Assembly (NCBI GenBank): GCA_031772625.1
Contig: CM062811.1
Location: 648,718,606-648,782,605, forward strand
Source: Pinus tabuliformis
Lineage: Eukaryota > Streptophyta > Pinopsida > Pinales > Pinaceae
Direction: 5' to 3'
DNA: 64,000 nucleotides
The position numbers and the translations under genes are program-made. Each line of letters starts with the position of its first letter. The stretch's first letter is position 1. This document shows, in pieces, positions 43,164 through 54,861 of this stretch. The notes beneath the pieces are model-generated. The model was not told where the DNA came from. It did not search any database and was given only the letters and a program-made list of their open reading frames with translations.

Positions 43164-46100
43164 ATGATCTTGGCCAGCTGTGGGGAGTCTAGCAAGATCG
43201 AGGAAAAGTTTATGAGGTAGAGCCAACAATTGGTGAGGATGAACCAACAGATTCTAGAGGGGAGGCAACGACTGATACATAACCAACACAAAAGCCAAGT
43301 ACATACACGCGCATCCCAGCAGTTCAACACCCATACATATGGTCAGTCTGACCATCCTACCATGCCTCATTCCTTGGATGAGAAGGAGAAGGATACGTAT
43401 AGTTCAAGGGTTGGACCATCATGTAGAGGTGGGAAGTTAGAGGATGAGACCCGAAGGTGATTTTGCTTGCAGAGACCTGGTTTTAAACATCAGGATAATG
43501 ATGAGAAGGTCGAACATGAGGCTGAGGCCACACAAGGTTGTGAGGAGCACATAGATACACATAGCGTGACACAGGAGCCACCCTTGTGGGAGTTTCCTTT
43601 GGTAGATTTGATTGACACATTGGTGGAGACAGTTGGGCACACACCCATGGGACCATCCATTGAAGGGGTGCAAGTAGGCATAGAGGTACCCAAATCTGTG
43701 ACAGAGTTCCCAGACAATAGCTACATTCAACAACATGGAGAGCACCTTGAGAATCATGAGCTAGATGAGAATGTTATGCTTAAGGAGGTATCTATGGTGG
43801 GGCAGCTTGAGACTTCGGTTAAGTCAATGATGGAGGAGGATGGGAAGTCATATTTTGGGTCTGCTATCAGCGTGGAGCAGATAGATGCACAGGAAGCTAG
43901 TAGAGTTGCAGTATTTCCTTTCAGTATCCCTCTTCAGGCTAATGTAGATGGGACCTGCAATACTACTAGGCTACCTATGTACGTTTGAGGGAGAGTGCCT
44001 AAGTTACATAGATAGATTGTATATGTTGATCAGGCTAGTGAGATGAGGCAACATGAGTTGTGCAGGGTGCAACACTCGCATCACTGACTTGTTATGTATT
44101 TAGGGAGCCTTTCATTTGATACCTCTCATGGGGTTGGGTGGCACGAGTTATTTAGTTGGTACCTCATAGGGTTGACTAGGTTTTTGGATACATCCATGGC
44201 CGGGAGCATAGTTCAGTAGGGGTCGTGGTTTTCTAGAGGGGCTCGAGGGTTAGATCATCATTGGGACCTATATGGGACTCCCCACCACTCCATGGATTAG
44301 GTTAGTCAGGTTAGTATTAGGATGGTGGATCCAATGATTGGAATCACCCCCATTGTCATATTCCCACCAGAGTTTTGGGTAACACCTATGACAAGTCGAA
44401 CTGACAGACAGGCAGGAAGACTACATGAGTTGTCTTGACATGTTGGTCATGTGTGGGGGCATAGGATGATCAATGTACCTTGGCAAGAGGTTGTCAGAGG
44501 TGGTGGCATCGACAAGCCACTAGATAGTTCCTTGTATGGAGAGGAGGATTTCCCATGTATATATGGGGCATAATGGTCATTGAGGAGCAACACCTTAGGG
44601 ACACCCCCGCGACACCTTAGGGACACCCCCATAGGTACATAGGGAGATTCACATGTTATATCTCTTAGGAAGGATCAGGATGGGAGATCCACTTATCTGA
44701 AATTATGGAGATCCATTCATCAGAGGACCTAGTGATGTGACTATAGAGGTGATGATGTTAGTCAGGTGCAAGTTGAAGTGTACTATCATAGCTTTAGGCC
44801 ATGACACCCAAGGATGCGTAGGAGAATCCAACATTGAGCAGTGGTTAGTAGGTGGACATGCGTGTGCATTGTGGTGCATCATAGTGTGATGGATTACGTT
44901 GTGGAGTAGGAGGATCATCTCACATCACATTGAGTACAAAGATACTTAGTGGTATGTAGTGACATATGGTTCGACACAATGGGCTCTTGGATTGTTGTCT
45001 CCAAGGAGACTTATGGGCATGGACCTTATATTTACCATCTGGAGCAGCTCACCCTAGACCGATGGGCATGTTGTTGAGCATCTAGGGACAACATGTTCTA
45101 TGGAGACGGGTCTTCGATTAGGTTATCCGCAGATCTGAGACTAAGGGAGGGATGTCCATAGGGTTACTCATCAGTATCCCAGTAGACTCTTCATGATACC
45201 CTTGGGGACTTACCCACCTATCACGCTCCAGTATTGTTTACACTCATAGGGCATTTGGTTGTTTTTCTTTGATGCTCTTATTATAGGCCACAGGACATGG
45301 GAGTCTCACCCTAGGCAGATGGATGAGACACAATCTGTCATGGGTAAGAGGGAGACTCTCTAGTTGAGACATTTGGCGGGTGCACGAGACGATAGATACA
45401 GGCTTAGGGATGGTGTGGTTTATTGCCATGGTAGCATATGTTCCACCCCTGGGCTCACACTTGGGGGGATGATTGCGAGGGAGTTTCATGATGCACTTTC
45501 AGCGAGACAGTTTGACGCATTATATGAGCATGAGGTGTAGTGGATGATGGACCTCATCTACAGGCAGATGTTCTGAATCCAGGTAGTATCGGGGTGCACT
45601 TTCAGTAGGAAAGATCGCATATTTCATGATGTGGCATGACAGGCAGAGGGAAATTTTGAGTTCACCTAGTTGATTCATGACGTGCAGAGTCTATAAATTA
45701 ATTACATATAGGGAGAAAATATATGGAAATGGAGGGTTCCAATAGTCATCAAGACTATGTCGCAACGAATCTTGTTATGAGATCCAAGGATTCAGTCTTC
45801 TCACGGGTCACTCCACTTTGTGATGATCAGAGACATGGAAAAGGGTGATCCAATTCACCTTGGATTTGACACATGGGGGATCACTGAGACCTCCACTGTA
45901 TGGTGAGGATTATTTATCCTGTTGTTACTCAAGACTGAGATTGGCGGTGAATGGGTAGACATTGGCATCATGGAGATGCTTGGGTAGGATGAGCTTGGCC
46001 TTCACAGATTTTTCACCATCAGGCCTTAAGAGAGGAGGCTACAGTCTAGTCATAATGTGGAGTATGTCATAGTCAGAGTGGCGCAACGATAGCATGGTGG

Positions 46101-46690
46101 CACCCTTCTGAGACTAGCAGGGGACTGAGCAACACAATAATTCATAGCTCACCGATCTTTAGGGATGAGCTGGCTACTACATAGGGAGATCATTTAGATC
46201 TTCCATTATGTTTTAATGAGTCATTGATGGAGTTGGTAACTTCATTAGCATGGAAGGTTGGTCACCAGGATGATATCTAGAGAATCTCATGTGAGCAAGA
46301 CTTTATCTCCACTGGGATTGGGTGGTATCTTCAAGAGTTTACTATTGGAGTGTATGAGATGGACTTCTTGGTTGGGCTGCTTCATGAGGGGTTTGAAATG
46401 GTGCCACAATATCATGATTCCCTACTCATTGATGGTATGCAGAGGGCTTTTGGTACTTATCCCTGGCAGGGTAGTGAACGGAGCAAGGGGATCTTCATGT
46501 TGGATAGGATGGCTTGAGATCCTGGTATTGAGGGATTCCTTCATGACAGCACAGTGCAGAGGTTAGGGACGATTCAATGGTGCATCTGGGACCCTGGCAT
46601 ATTTTATAGTGACAATGGGGATCAACAACCAAACAACGTGCTTATTCAGGCATTGCTTGAGGAAAAGGAAATTTTTGGGCGGGAGGACTC
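43164..46690 (+). other. R6 internal region 1, coding-like but unrecognised (fossil)
   Basis: About 3.5 kb of plus-strand, coding-like sequence. A 173-codon stretch at 43467-43988 includes PPLWEFPLVDLIDTLVETVG, HTPMGPSIEGV and VSMVGQLETSVKSM. Later parts read VGWHELFSWYLIGLTRF, RMVDPMIGITP and VPWQEVVRGGG. None of these is gag, protease, RT, RNase H or integrase, nor any host family I recognise. Unit 2 carries the same words. It is broken at many places. It may be a captured gene or an unknown element gene. A 22 bp tandem duplication at 44591-44630 is specific to this copy. Confidence 0.55.
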
Positions 46691-48109
46691 TGACATCCGC
46701 AATTTTGATTTTTTTAATTTAGTAGGATTAACTAAGTTTATTGGGGAAGTGCTAAGCATAGAAAAATTTTGTAATCTGAGCATTGGAGACAGTTTTGGTA
46801 CATGGGACTTAGGAGAAATTAAAAACTTCAATATTAGTGGAATATGGGGGCCACCCCTCATGGAATACGCAAGCCTTGGAGGAAAAATCGATTTTGTGGA
46901 AAGGAGGTTGAAATATTTGGATGAGGGACCCACAAGTAAAGGTGAGGAAACACTTATAAATAGAGGGTTGAAGATAGCATTGGGCACCTTTTGATAATTT
47001 GCATTTACACATTGTTGCTCTAGTTGTTCAGCTGAGTCACAAGTGCTGTTTAGCACTAGAGGCTTCCAATGGGAAATCTCACCCTCTTCTTCGGTGGATC
47101 AGGAGTGCCACCCTAGGGAGGTATTGTCACGACTTTTTGGAGACTTGGAGGATTAGCCTCAGGTGATACAACTTGCCTTAGCTTCAGCCTGGATGCAAAA
47201 GAAGAACCACATAGTTCTTGGGTGAAGCGAGGTACTGAAATTAGAGGCGATACCATTACTGGGAAATTCCTTGTCCAAATTGTAGGTGAAGGAAGAGAAT
47301 TTATGGGAGTTGAGAGTGTCCTTCTTAGAAAGACAAATTTCTTTGTTTGGGCCTCCGTAGACTTGTCCTAGGACTGTGCAGTCATTGGTGGAGCTGATTG
47401 TGGGGAGGCTTGAGAGAAGGATTTAGGAGTTGAGCTGTTGGGATTTCATTTGGAGGGCCATTGGAGGAGGATTGTTGTAGTTTGGAGAGCAGAGATTGAT
47501 AGGAGCAGCCACAGTAACAAAATTCGAATTTGGTGGAGGGCCAAGCTGTGAAGGGTCAAATTTTGAAGTTTGGAACCAAGGGAAACCCTTTCTGGGTTTT
47601 TCTAGGTTTTTGACAAGGATCTCATATATAAAATTGCAGAATTTTCTGGGCAGATTTGAGGGGTCAAACAGGGGTCCCAACTTAGCCAACAACAAGAGGA
47701 GCTAGCTAAAATTTTGAGGTCAAAATTTGGCCAAATAATTCGCGGGTTTTTGGTGGAGATCTCGGGGCTAATTTCCTGGAATTTTCTAAGTACTGGAGGA
47801 GGCCCTAATAGCAGTTCTTCACAACCGACAACATATTTCTTAACAGTTTTAGTGCAGAGTCAGGAGAGAGTCGCATCAGATTTGGGAGGGACTTCTTATT
47901 ATTCATTTGGGCTTAGCTAGCTTGCCTTGAGAAATCCTAGGTGCACTATTTCCAGCACCTCATTGTACCCTCTTCATATTATAATAAAATGGCTCAACGA
48001 AGTAGTTTTTCGTGCAATTTCATGGACTAATTCAAGTGCTTGATTTTCATGGTTTTTATGTCTATATTCACTTTGTTATTTATTATAAAGATTCCCTAGG
48101 AATATTAAA
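46691..48109 (+). repeat. R6 LTR 2 (shared middle LTR)
   Basis: 1,419 bp, starting TGACATCCGC, TATA at 46955. It serves as 3' LTR of unit 1 and 5' LTR of unit 2, as expected after unequal recombination between LTRs of two copies. Confidence 0.88.
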
Positions 48110-48110
48110 G

Positions 48111-48122
48111 TGGTATCAGAGC
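48111..48122 (+). other. R6 primer binding site, unit 2
   Basis: TGGTATCAGAGC, identical to the unit 1 site, one base after the LTR end. Confidence 0.9.
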
Positions 48123-51100
48123 ATGATCTTGGCTAGCTGTGGGGAGGCTAGCAAGATTGTGGAAGAGTTTATGAGGTAAAGCCAACAATTGGTGAGGCAG
48201 AACCAACAGATTCTAGAGGGGAGGCAACAACTGATACATAACCAACACAGAAGCCAAGTACATACATGCACATCCCAACAGTACAACACCCATACGTATG
48301 GTCAGTCTGACCATCCTACCATGCCTCATTCCTTGGATGAGTAGGAGAAGGAGAAGTATAGTTCAAGGGTTGGACCAGCATGTAGAGGTGGGAAGTTATA
48401 AGATGAGACTCAGAGGTGATTTTTCTGGTGGAGACCTGGTTTTATACATTAGGATAATGATGAGGAGGTCGAAAATGAGGTTGAGGCCTCACAAGGTTAC
48501 AAGGAGCACATAGATACACATAGCATGACAGAGGATCCACCCTTGTGGGAGTTTCCTTTGGTAGAACTTATTGACACATTGGTGGAGACAGTTGGGCACA
48601 CACCCATGGGACCATCCATTGAAGGGGTGCTAGTAGGCACAGAGGTAACCAAATCTATGACAACGTTCCTAGACGATAGCTACATACAACATCATGGAGA
48701 GAGCCTTGAGAAGCATGAGGTAGATGAGGATGTTATGCTTGAGGAGGTATCTATGGTGGGGCAGCTCGAGTATTCGGTTGAGTCCATGATAGAGGAGGAC
48801 GGGAAGTCATCTTTTGGGTCTTCCATCAACGTTGAGCAGATATATGCACAGGAAGCTAGCAAAGTTTCAGTACTTCCATTTAGTATCTCTCTTCAGTCTT
48901 ACATAGATGGGGCTTGCAATAATGCTAGGCTATCGATGCATGTTGGAGGGAGAGTGCCTAAGTTACATAGACATATTATATATGTTGATCGGGCTAGTGA
49001 GATGAGGCAACATGAGTTGTGTAGGGCACAACACTCGCATGATGGACTTGCTACGTATTTGGGGACCCTTGCATTTGATACCTCTCATGGGGTTGGGTGG
49101 CATGAGTTATTTAGCTGGTACCTCATAGGGTTGACTAGGTTTTTGGATACATCCATGGTCGAGAGAATAGTTCAGTAGGGGTCATGGTCTTCTAGAGGGG
49201 CTCAAGGGTTAGATCATCGTTGGGACCCAGATGGGACTCCTCACCACTCCATGGATTAGGTTAGTCAAGGTAGTATTAGGATGGTGGATCCAATGATTGG
49301 AATCACCCCCATTTTCATATTCCCACAAGAGTTTTGGGCAACACCCATGACAGATCGAGCTGAAAAACAGGCAGGAAGACTCTATGAGTTGTCTTGGCAT
49401 GTTGGCCATGTGTGGGGACATAGGATGATCAGTGTACCTTGGCAAGAGGTTGTAAGAGGTGGTGGCATCAACAAGCTACCAGATAGTTCCTTGTATGGAG
49501 AGGAGGATTTCCCATGTATATATGGGGCACAATGGTCGTTGAGGAGCAACACCTTAGGGACACCCCCGTAGGTACATAGGGAGATTCACATGTTAGATCT
49601 CTTAAGGAGGATCAGGATGGGAGATCCACTTATAAAAATTATGGAGATCCATTCATCGGAGGACCTAGTGATGTGACTATAGAGATGATGATGTTAGTTA
49701 GGTGCAAGCTGAAGTGTACTATCATAGCTTTAGGCCATGACACCCAAGGATGCGTAGGAGCATTCAACATTGAGCAGTGGTTGACAAGTGGACATTGGGG
49801 TGCATTGTGGTGCATCGTATTATGCTGTATTACATTGTGGAGTAGGAGGATCAATTCACATCACATTGAGTATAGGGATACTTGGTGGTATGTAGTGACA
49901 TATGGCGTGACACAATGGGCTCTTGGAGTGTTGCCTCCAAGGAGACTTATGGGCATGGACATTATATTTACCATCAGGAGTAACTCAACTTGGACCGATG
50001 GGGATGTTGTTGAGCATCTACGGACAACATGTCCAGTGGAGATAGGTCTTTGATTGGGTTATTAGTAGATTTGAGGCAAAGGGAGGGACATCCATAGGGT
50101 TACTCATCAATATCCCAATAGACTCTTCGTTATACCCTTGGGCACTTACCCACCTATCACACTCCAATATTTCTTACAGTCACAGGGCATTTGGTTGTTT
50201 CCCTTTGATGGTCTCAGTACAGGCCGTAGGACATGGGAGTCTCACCCTAGGCAGATGGATGAGACACAATGTGTCATGGGCAAGAGGGAGACTCTCTAGT
50301 TGAGACATTTGGCAGGTGCACGAGATGATAGATACAGGCTTAGGGATGGCATGGTTTACTTCTGATGTAGCATATGTTCCACCCCTGGGCTCACACTTTG
50401 GGGGATGATTGCGAGGGAGCTACATGATGCACTTTCATTGAGATAGTCTGACACATTATATGAGCATGAGATGTAGTGGATGATAGACCTCATCTACAGG
50501 CAGATGTTTTGAATCCAGGCAGTACCGAGGTGCGCTTTCAGGAGGCAGGATCACAGATTTCACAATGTGGCATGGCAGGCTCAGGGAAATTTTGAGTTCA
50601 CCTTGTTGATTCATGACGTGCAGATTCTATAAATTGATTACATACAGGGAGCAAAGATATGGAAATAGAGGGTTCTAATACTTGTCAAGACTATGTTGTT
50701 GAGAATATTGTTATGGGATCCGAGGATTCATTCATCTCACAGGTCAATCCACTTTGTGATGATCAAAGACATGGTATAGGGTGATATAGTTCACCTTGGA
50801 TTTGACACATGGGGGGTCACTGAGACCTCCACTGTATGGCGAAGCATATTTATCTTGTTGTCGCTCAAGACCAAGATTGGCAGTGGATGGGTAGACATTG
50901 GCATCATGGAGATTCCTGGGTAGGATGAACTTGGCCTTCACAAATTTTTTGCCATTAGGTCTTAGGAGAGGAGGCTACAGTCTAGTCACAATGGGGAGTA
51001 TGTCATAGACAGAGTGGTGTAATGCTAGCATGGTGGCACCCTTCTGAGACTAGCAGGGGACCCAAGCAACAAAATAATTCACATCTCAGTGATCTTTAGG

Positions 51101-51626
51101 GATGAGATGGCTACTACATGGGGAGATCATTCAGATCTTCCATTGGGATTTAAAGAGTCATTGATGGAGTCGGTAACTTCATTAGCATGGAAGGTCGGTC
51201 ACTAGGATGATATCTAGAGAATCTCATGTGAGCAAGACTTTATCTCCACAGGGATTGGGTGGTATCTTCAAGAGTTTACTCTTGGAGTGTATGAGATGGA
51301 CTACTTGGTAGGGCCGCTTCATGAGGGGTTGGACATGGTGCCACATTATCATGATTCCCTACTCATTGATGGTATGCAGAGGGCTTTTGGTACTTATACC
51401 TGGCAGGGTAGTGAATGGAGCAAGGGGAGCTTCATGTTGGACAGGATAGCTTGGGAACCTGATACTGAGGGATTCCTTCATGACAAGACAGTGAAGAGGT
51501 CAAGGACGATTCAATGGCACATCTGGGACCCTCGCATATTTTGCAGTGACAATGGGTATCAACAATCAGACAACGTGATTGTTCAGGCATTGCTTGAGTA
51601 AAAGCAATTTTTGGCTGGGAGGACTC
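48123..51626 (+). other. R6 internal region 2, coding-like but unrecognised (fossil)
   Basis: Homologous to internal region 1 and slightly better preserved, with open stretches at 48525-49178 (217 codons), 49281-49571, 49673-50053 and 51287-51601. Wording includes FPLVELIDTLVETVGHTPMG, HIIYVDRASEMRQHE, PQEFWATPMTDRAEKQAG, LYELSWHVGHVWGHR and near the end GTYTWQGSEWSKGSFMLDRI. Amino-acid wording is conserved between the units although DNA differs, suggesting a former protein gene of considerable length. No known domain is recognised. Broken. Confidence 0.55.
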
Positions 51627-53058
51627 TGATATTCATAATTTTGATTTATTTTATTTAACATGATTAACTAAGTTGATTGGGGAAGTGCTAAGCATAGAAA
51701 AATTTTGTAATTTGAGCATTGGAGACATTTTTGGTACATGGCACTTGGGAGAAATCAAAAACTTCAATATTAGTGGAATATGGGGGCCACCCCTCATGGA
51801 ATACGCAAGCCTTGGAGGAAAAATCGATTTTGTGGAAAGGAGGTCGAAATATTTGGATGAGGGATCCACAAAGAAATGTGAGGCAACAATTATAAATAGT
51901 GGGTTGAAGGTAGCATTGGGCACATTTTGATAATTTGACATTTACACATTGTTGCTCTAATTGTTCAGTTGAGTCACAAGTGTTGTTTAGCACCAGAGGT
52001 TTCCAATGGGAAATATCAACCTCTTCTTCGGTGGATCAGGAGTTCCACCCTAGGGAGGTATTGTCACAACTTTGTGGAGACTTGGAGGATCAGTCTCACG
52101 TGATACGACTTGCCTTAGTTTCAGCCTAGATGCAAAAGAAGAACCACACAATTCTTGGGTGAAGCAGGGTACTGAAATTAGAGGCTATACCATTACTGGG
52201 AAATTCCTTGTCCAAATTGCAGGTGAAGGAAGATAATTTAAGGGAGTTGAGAGTGTCCTTCTTACCAAGACAAATTTATTTGGTTGGGCCAGCGTAGACT
52301 TGTCCCAAGACTGTGCAGTCATTGGTGGAGTTGATTATGGGGAGGCTTGACAGAGGGATTTAGGAGTTGATTTGTTGGGATTTCATTTGGAGGACCATTA
52401 GAGGAGGATTTTTGTAGTTTGGAGAGTAGAGATTGATAGGAGCAGCCACAGTAACAGAATTGGAATTTGGTGGAGTGCCAAGTTGTGAAGGGTCAAATTT
52501 TGAAGTTTAGAACCAAGGGAAACCATTTCTGGGTTTTTGACAAGGATCTCATATCTAAAATGGAAAATTTTTTTGGGTATATTTGAGGGGCCAAACAGGG
52601 GTCCCAACTTAGCCAGTAGCAAGAGGAGCTAGGGGAAATTTGAGCCGAAATTTCAAGGTCAACATTTGGACAATTCCTTCGTGGGTTTTTGTGGGGTTTT
52701 GGTGGAGAGCTCGAGGTTGATTTCTGGGAATATTCCAAGCACCAAAGGAGGCCCTAGCAGCAATTCTTCATAGCGAGCAACATATTTCTTAACAATTTCA
52801 GTGCAGAGCCAGGAGAGAACCGCATCAGTTTTGGGAGGGACTTCTTATTATTCATTTGGGCTTAGCTGGCTTGCCTTGAGAAAGCCCAGGTGCAATATTT
52901 ACAGTACCTCATTGTACCCTCTTCATATTATAATAAAATGGCTGACCGTAGTAGTTTTTGGTGCAATTCCATGGATTGATTCATGAGTTTGATTTTCATG
53001 GTTTTTATGTTTATGATTGCTTTGTTATTTACTTTAAAGATTCCCTAGAAATGTTACA
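51627..53058 (+). repeat. R6 LTR 3
   Basis: 1,432 bp, starting TGATATTC, TATA at 51891, ending GAAATGTTACA. Directly after it the R5 gag resumes with KLARYINGL. Confidence 0.88.
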
Positions 53059-53991
53059 GAAAAGTTAGCTAGATATATTAATGGTCTAAGATTTGAGATA
53101 CAAGATGAATTGGATAATATTTTTCTGAAAATTGTTGAAGAAGCCTATCAGATAGCCCTCAAGATAGAAGAAAAATTGGCAAGGAAGTAAAGTCAAAGAG
53201 GAAGAGGATGAAGTACAGTAAGGAGTAGAGGACAATCAAGCAGAGGATCATCAAGAGGACAATCAAGCAGAGGATATTCAAGTGGAATATTTCCCATTCA
53301 AAAAGAAGAAGGCAACAGTTCACATAAGGCAGAATCATCATCAAGAGGAGATTTCAGAGGACAAAGACCATATCAAAGAGGTAGAGGTAGATATTTTGTG
53401 GTAAGATGTTATACATGTAATAAAGTTGGCCATAAATCTAATGAATGTCCAGAAATATATTCTAGTCAAGGTAGCATACATATGGCACAAACTGATACAA
53501 AAAGTGTACAATCCTCTACACATGAAAATGCACCTAAAACTAGTGAATCCTTAATGATGAAAAGAAATTTATTAAAGTCTCCTAAAGAAGTAAAGGAACC
53601 TACACAAAGGAAAACATTGTTCAAAATTGTCTGTAAATCAGGAGGAAAATGTTGTAAAGTCATTATTGATAGTGGGAGTACTGATAATCTAGTATCCACA
53701 GAAATGGTAGAAAAGTTAAATTTAAGGAAAACTAAACATCCTACTCCCTACAAAGTCTCATGGTTGCAAAAGGGACATCAGATACTAGTTAATGAACAAT
53801 GTGAAGTGGAGTTTCAGATAGGATGCTATAAAGATAAAGTTCTTTGTGATGTTATTCCTATGGATGTGTGTCATATTTTGCTTGGAAGACCATGGCAATA
53901 TGACAAGAAAGCAATACATGATGGAAGGGGTAACACCTATACTTTTGAAAAGGATGGAGAAAAACATGTACTCTTGCCTTTGAAGAATTAA
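53059..53991 (+). CDS. R5 gag second part, zinc knuckle and protease (fossil)
   Basis: Gag resumes with KLARYINGLRFEIQDELDN and EEAYQIALKIEEKLARK. An arginine, glycine and serine-rich stretch follows, then the knuckle CYTCNKVGHKSNEC (near 53407; CX2CX4HX4C). Protease follows with the active site VIIDSGSTDNLVS (near 53662), VIPMDVCHILLGRPWQYD and DGRGNTYTFEKDG. The order matches the usual Ty3/Gypsy polyprotein, confirming that the left part at 41300-41715 and this part are one gene split by R6. Confidence 0.87.
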
Positions 53992-54064
53992 AAATAACCG
54001 GAAGAAGACCAATCCAAGGTAATGTTACTTAATGGAAAAGAGTTCCTTCAAGAAATCAAGCATG

Positions 54065-54498
54065 TTGGGTTTGATTAGGATTAGTTAGGGGATGCTATCC
54101 CTTTAGGGCTCAAATATTTCTAGAATTAATGTATGCAGGATGCAATAAAGGTTTTAGGACCCATCTCAAGTTTAGATCCAGGGTTGGAAGATGTCTATTT
54201 AGGAAAAACTTCATTGAGTTCCTTGGAGGGAAATCGTAGTGGGGAGAACTAGTAATGTTGTATTCTTTCAGCAAGGAAGGAGGGCTCCAAGATAAAATTA
54301 AGTTCTCGGGTGAAGTTGGAAAAATCTGTAGGAGCCTTAGAAAACTCAGTTGGGTGCAACTTCTAGGGGATGAAGAAGAAAAAGGAATGGCATGCAAATA
54401 TCAAAATCAAAGACCCAAAATTGGTTCTAGGAAAGGACATTTAGATGTTGGAGCTATTGAGAATGGAAAATTTGGTGGTATTAGGGAGAGTAATAGGG
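54065..54498 (+). other. Unexplained sequence between R5 protease and R7
   Basis: R5 pol wording (NGKEFLQEIKH) can be followed to about 54064 and then stops. The next 430 bases match no RT. An 83-codon plus frame (54255-54506) runs into the R7 edge and reads EGGLQDKIKFSGEVGKI and KYQNQRPKIGSRKGH. The stretch begins TGTTGGGTTTG, so it may be the start of a further inserted element truncated by R7, or diverged R5 sequence. Confidence 0.35.
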
Positions 54499-54832
54499 TG
54501 TTATGAAACCAGCTCACAAAAAGATAGAAAAGATAGATCAACGCCTTAGAATTCAACCTCTTCGAGGGGGCAACCTTCTTTACATTACACAAATGAATGA
54601 TTCTTTTTATGATTCAAATGACAAAACCTCCTTTCTATATATAGGAGTCTAAGGAGTCACAACATAACCCAGCTGACCTAACAATAATAATATAAAGGCA
54701 CAAAAATAACAATAAAGGGATTCTATGGGGCACAGTAATAACAATATGGGGACAATAGGGGCACAACAATATTAATAAGGGATACAACTACAATAGTAAT
54801 GGGGTAATCACTAGTATTATAGGGACCTAACA
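54499..54832 (-). repeat. R7 3' LTR
   Basis: 334 bp, reading TGTTAGGTCCC to TTTCATAACA in the element's sense, with the same TATATATAG box as R3. The five bases before it on the plus strand are TAGGG (54494-54498), the expected target copy. Confidence 0.92.
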
Positions 54833-54847
54833 TGCCCCTCTCCTTCG
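54833..54847 (-). other. R7 polypurine tract
   Basis: TGCCCCTCTCCTTCG on the plus strand reads as a purine-rich tract in the element's sense and touches the 3' LTR, matching the tract of R3. Confidence 0.8.
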
Positions 54848-54861
54848 AAAAAGTGTTGTCC

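Larger units (their letters stand above)
41720..53058 (+). mobile_element. R6: tandem LTR array (3 LTRs, 2 internal regions) in R5 gag
   Basis: Three direct LTR copies (41720-43150, 46691-48109, 51627-53058; about 1.42-1.43 kb each) enclose two homologous internal regions of about 3.5 kb. Each of the first two LTRs is followed by a tRNA-Met primer site, and each internal region ends with a purine-rich GGGAGGACTC before the next LTR. R5 gag stops at the left edge and resumes at the right edge. The flanking bases (TAAAACG and GAAAAG) are similar but do not give an exact target duplication. LTRs are roughly 90% alike. No gag, protease, RT or integrase is visible, so the element is non-autonomous. 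It is broken in both units. Confidence 0.88.
39971..54498 (+). mobile_element. R5: Ty3/Gypsy element with short LTR, split by R6 and R7
   Basis: Begins with an LTR of 294 bp (TGATGCAAGAG ... CTAAATCA, inverted TGAT/ATCA ends) inserted in the R4 3' LTR. A primer site follows at 40270, gag at about 41300-41715 and again from 53059, a zinc knuckle near 53404 and protease near 53590-53990. R6 lies inside gag and R7 follows further down, so RT, RNase H, integrase and the 3' LTR are outside the window. Gag wording (LDVPMYEGNLNPRELIEWI, KGHVALWWDSVQADQR) is a plant Ty3/Gypsy type. It is broken. Confidence 0.85.

Noticed and set aside
46554-46994. 146-codon frame running from R6 internal region 1 into LTR 2
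   Set aside because: It crosses an LTR boundary that occurs only because of the tandem arrangement, so the joined frame is not a meaningful gene.
41715-53063. Exact target-site duplication for R6
   Set aside because: Flanking bases are similar (TAAAACG and GAAAAG) but not identical at the deduced edges; the insertion rests on the split gag instead.
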